Source: Planctomycetaceae bacterium
GTDB lineage: Bacteria; Planctomycetota; Planctomycetia; Planctomycetales; Planctomycetaceae
Length of the DNA: 8,379 nucleotides
Direction: 5' to 3'
NCBI GenBank assembly: GCA_027080405.1
Contig: JALWSL010000106.1
Location: 1 to 8,379, forward strand
The notes beneath the pieces were generated by a model. It was given only the letters and a program-made list of their open reading frames with translations. It searched no databases and was not told the origin of the DNA. A program made the translations under genes and the position numbers. Positions 5,817 to 8,379 of the stretch are shown here, one piece after another. Positions within the stretch are counted from its first letter, which is position 1. Each line of letters begins with the position of its first letter.

Positions 5817-8379
5817 TCAAGCCCCGGTGCTTTTCCGGGACAACGTCTTCTTGCTTCCAAGCAGATATGCGATCAAATCGCGAAATTCCTGCAGTGTCAT
5901 CGATTTGGATAAACCGTCGGGCATGATTGACGTTTTTTGTGGAATCATTTCTTCGATCTCATCAACCTTGAAGGTAAGAATTTTTCCCTGGGAATCGTAA
6001 ATCTGCCGGATTTTCCCATTATGTTTATGGTAAATTCCCGAGGCTACCTTTCCGTTGCTTGTCACGATCATCAAAGGCATATAACCGGGATCGACTTCCA
6101 GACCTGGTTGCAGGATCGCTTCAACGAGTCGTTTTCGCGTGAGTGAAATCCTGCCATTCACCCGAACCAGACTGGGGCCGATGGCGGTTCCTTTTCCGTC
6201 AATGCGATGACAACGGGCACAACCCGGCCCCTTCGGATGAAAGAAAACCCGTTCTCCAGCGAGCGGATCTGCTGGCCCTTGAAGAAGTTCAAGCCATTTC
6301 TGCAATTGACTATCGGCCGGACGGTTTGAAGGTTGCCCTGGCGAGAGAATCTGACCGACCAGATCGGCCGTCGAGTGATCAGTCGACGCAAGTTTTTTCA
6401 ACCTGTCTATTTCCCTCTCATTCAATTGAGAGCCACGCAAACTGCGCAAGGCTTCCTCACGAATTACTTTTTGTCTGTCACCGATCAATTGAAACAGAGT
6501 CGTCTTATCCTCTTGCCGGGCAGGATCGAGTTTTGCAATCGCTTCCGCCCGAACATTATCGTTTCGTTTCAAATCGCTGGCGATCAGGATTAACCGCTTT
6601 CTTGCTGCTTCAGATTCAAGTTCTGCCAGCCTGTCAATGGCGTCTGCCTGAACACCAGGGTCAGAATGTTGTAACAGACGATTGAGGCGATCCCAATTCA
6701 GCAATTTGTGCCCCGGAGGAAGGAACCGCAGGATTTGCCGGATGACCTGAGGAGAGGCATCTGGCGAATCCAAAAGTGGAGCGGCATAGCGAGACGAATC
6801 CGCCTTGCCCAGCCACCAGTCGCCCGAAGCCCCTTTGGTCCAGTATTGCATCACACCATCGAGTTGCGCCAGACAGGCAAGGTATGCCTTGAACAGTTCA
6901 GGAGTGGTTGCTCCGCGGGCCATCTGCCTGACAACACTGTCATGAAACTGCTGGAGTTCGTCACGCCCGATCCACTGTAAAACGGCAAAGCGAACTTGCT
7001 CGTCCTGATCGCTTAAAGCGGCCTCAATTACCTGATCACGGCTTTTGCAGGAAAGGTTTTGAGCGTGATGACTGTCTCGCAGCAATAAAATGACTGCAAG
7101 CCTGACCCCGGGAAATCCATCATTCAGAAGTTCGATGAGCCGGCTCGTTGTCACCGATTGCCCCAACCCCTTGCGAGCGGCCTGTTGCATGAAAGGATCG
7201 GGACTGGTCAACCTTTCCAGCAGTATCGTTTCTGCTCGTGGATTGGATATTCGTCTTAATGCGGCAGCCTGCACTGCCTGGGAGCGATCGCTGCGGACAA
7301 TTTTTTCCAGATCGATCAGATGTGAAGGGATGGCCCGGGCGGCCTGTTCGCGAATTGCCTCCTGTGAGTCGTGCAAAGCAATTTCACTCAACTGCGATGT
7401 CATTGCCTCGGCGGCAATTAAAGCGGCCAAGGCAAGCGAACGGGTACGTGGATCGTGGTCACTTCTTAACGCTTTTTGTAACGTGGCAATTCCCGGTTCT
7501 CCCTGATTCATCAATCGACGGGCTGCCCGCTCTCGTTTTATTCGATCTGAACTGTGGATTGTATCAGGCGCTGCTGGCGGTTTCTTTTTCGATTTGATAT
7601 GCCAAACCCGTCCCTTACCATGCAACGGATAGGAGCGATCAGCCCAGTCACCCACAAACAGCGAACCATCCGGAGCGATAGCAATTCCAGCCGGACGGAA
7701 GTTTTCGCCTCCCGCGACCACTACCTGAGACTCCGTGTGAAACGAGGCACCCGCAGGGATCAGATGGTAGCGGTCAATCCGGTGCTCTCCCCAGGTCGTG
7801 ACAAGCAGATCACCTCGATATTCAGCGGGCAAATTGTTCGATTCGTAGGCGATAATGCCGGTTGGCGATTCGCCTGTGGAAGAAGTCATCGGCAAAGTCC
7901 CCGGTACCTCACCATTTACTGCAATGAATGGCTCCAGCGTGTGCCTGCGATAACCGTAATCGCCACCTTCAACAATTGTCAAAAACCGACAGGGCGGCCT
8001 GTTGCCGGGATCATTGTCCCCCAGAAACATGCGGCCGTAAGTATTGAAGCAAAGATGAAACGGATTCCAGAAACCGGTCGCAAAACGTTGGAGATTCGCA
8101 CCGTTCTGTTCACAGAAAAATATCCCCCCGGCCCCATCATTTGCAGGAAGCTCAATCGCATCGGCAGGCAAGGCGGGATCGGCCAATGAATTTGAACCGG
8201 AGATATCGTAAATCGCACCGGGACCGCCCGTCAGTGTAGCCGGGGCTCCCATGTTCTCGCCAAAACTGAAGAAAACATCCCCCGCAACGTCAAAAGCGCA
8301 ACCGGAAAGACCATTGCGGGGATCGCCGGATCCCGTTCTCACCGTGGCAAGATGCTGCTGTCCGTCCGCTCTACCATCG
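5817..8379 (-). CDS. PVC-type haem-binding CxxCH protein with propeller dehydrogenase domain and HEAT repeats, 5' end missing
   Basis: The frame is open to the window edge and ends at TGA 5819-5817, so the start and any signal peptide lie outside. An internal GTG at 8342 is not a likely start because coding continues upstream. Numbered from that codon, residues 1-250 are a beta-propeller of the sorbosone/glucose dehydrogenase type, with FATGFWNPFHLCFNTYGRMF, GDNDPGNR, GGDYGYR and RPAGIAIAPDGSLFVGDW. Residues about 265-665 are an alpha-helical solenoid with HEAT-like repeats (for example 322-341, 440-459, 556-575, 621-636). Residues 690-830 are a cytochrome c domain with haem motif CARCH (708-712, bases 6221-6207) and a likely distal Met in SIMPDGL (805-811). 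This order matches the planctomycete membrane-bound dehydrogenase and C-terminal CxxCH families (TIGR02604/TIGR02603). The probable role is periplasmic oxidation of a sugar or other carbon compound with electrons passed to haem; the substrate is unknown. Its same-strand partner is the sulfatase 125 bp downstream. Confidence 0.92.
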   Translation of the reverse strand, partial: DGRADGQQHLATVRTGSGDPRNGLSGCAFDVAGDVFFSFGENMGAPATLTGGPGAIYDISGSNSLADPALPADAIELPANDGAGGIFFCEQNGANLQRFATGFWNPFHLCFNTYGRMFLGDNDPGNRPPCRFLTIVEGGDYGYRRHTLEPFIAVNGEVPGTLPMTSSTGESPTGIIAYESNNLPAEYRGDLLVTTWGEHRIDRYHLIPAGASFHTESQVVVAGGENFRPAGIAIAPDGSLFVGDWADRSYPLHGKGRVWHIKSKKKPPAAPDTIHSSDRIKRERAARRLMNQGEPGIATLQKALRSDHDPRTRSLALAALIAAEAMTSQLSEIALHDSQEAIREQAARAIPSHLIDLEKIVRSDRSQAVQAAALRRISNPRAETILLERLTSPDPFMQQAARKGLGQSVTTSRLIELLNDGFPGVRLAVILLLRDSHHAQNLSCKSRDQVIEAALSDQDEQVRFAVLQWIGRDELQQFHDSVVRQMARGATTPELFKAYLACLAQLDGVMQYWTKGASGDWWLGKADSSRYAAPLLDSPDASPQVIRQILRFLPPGHKLLNWDRLNRLLQHSDPGVQADAIDRLAELESEAARKRLILIASDLKRNDNVRAEAIAKLDPARQEDKTTLFQLIGDRQKVIREEALRSLRGSQLNEREIDRLKKLASTDHSTADLVGQILSPGQPSNRPADSQLQKWLELLQGPADPLAGERVFFHPKGPGCARCHRIDGKGTAIGPSLVRVNGRISLTRKRLVEAILQPGLEVDPGYMPLMIVTSNGKVASGIYHKHNGKIRQIYDSQGKILTFKVDEIEEMIPQKTSIMPDGLSKSMTLQEFRDLIAYLLGSKKTLSRKSTGA

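Noticed and set aside
7090..8189. Several long plus-strand frames opposite the PVC cytochrome gene
   Set aside because: They are antisense to a gene with clear propeller and HEAT coding, and their translations show no recognisable family features.
1..8379. CRISPR arrays, tRNA or rRNA genes, insertion sequences, integrase or phage genes
   Set aside because: No regularly spaced repeats, cloverleaf-like sequence, transposase or integrase motifs were seen on either strand.

Overview
The window most likely comes from a planctomycete or a close PVC-superphylum relative, possibly Gimesia/Rubinisphaera-like given the moderate GC. The main evidence is a large protein joining an N-terminal dehydrogenase-like beta-propeller, HEAT-type repeats and a C-terminal single-haem cytochrome domain (CARCH), followed on the same strand by a secreted S1 sulfatase. 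This pairing is typical of planctomycetes. All functional names come from motif reading and recall of families; no search was run.

Layout. Positions 1-279 (+) hold the 3' end of a FetB/YbbM-type ABC permease (putative iron exporter). Everything else is on the minus strand. Read in the direction of transcription, these are the PVC cytochrome/propeller protein (8379-5817, 5' end outside the window), a sulfatase (5691-4138), and a compact five-gene thiol/metalloid cluster at 3794-526. The cluster order is ArsR-family repressor, ArsP-like permease with a CSCS motif, 78-aa CKKC thioredoxin-like protein, membrane-anchored CPTC thioredoxin-fold protein of the ArsF type, and a six-helix CcdA-like membrane protein of the ArsG type. 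The last genes converge on fetB. Most gaps in the cluster are 10-34 bp and three of the genes have visible Shine-Dalgarno sequences.

Regulation. A strong sigma70-like promoter (TTGACA, 17 bp, CATAAT on the minus strand) precedes arsR. It is overlapped or followed by two adjacent inverted repeats that are good ArsR operator candidates. A related half-palindromic sequence sits just before the permease gene.

How the genes may work together. The cluster resembles the arsEFG type of operon linked to (nitro)aromatic and organic arsenicals. The cysteine layout also suggests a transmembrane thiol relay: cytosolic CKKC protein, two-cysteine CcdA-like membrane protein, then extracytoplasmic CPTC protein, placed with a cysteine-bearing permease and an ArsR sensor with five cysteines. 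That relay is an inference, and it is the most interesting idea in the window. The upstream sulfatase and PVC cytochrome protein look like part of a separate polysaccharide or organic-sulfate degradation locus.
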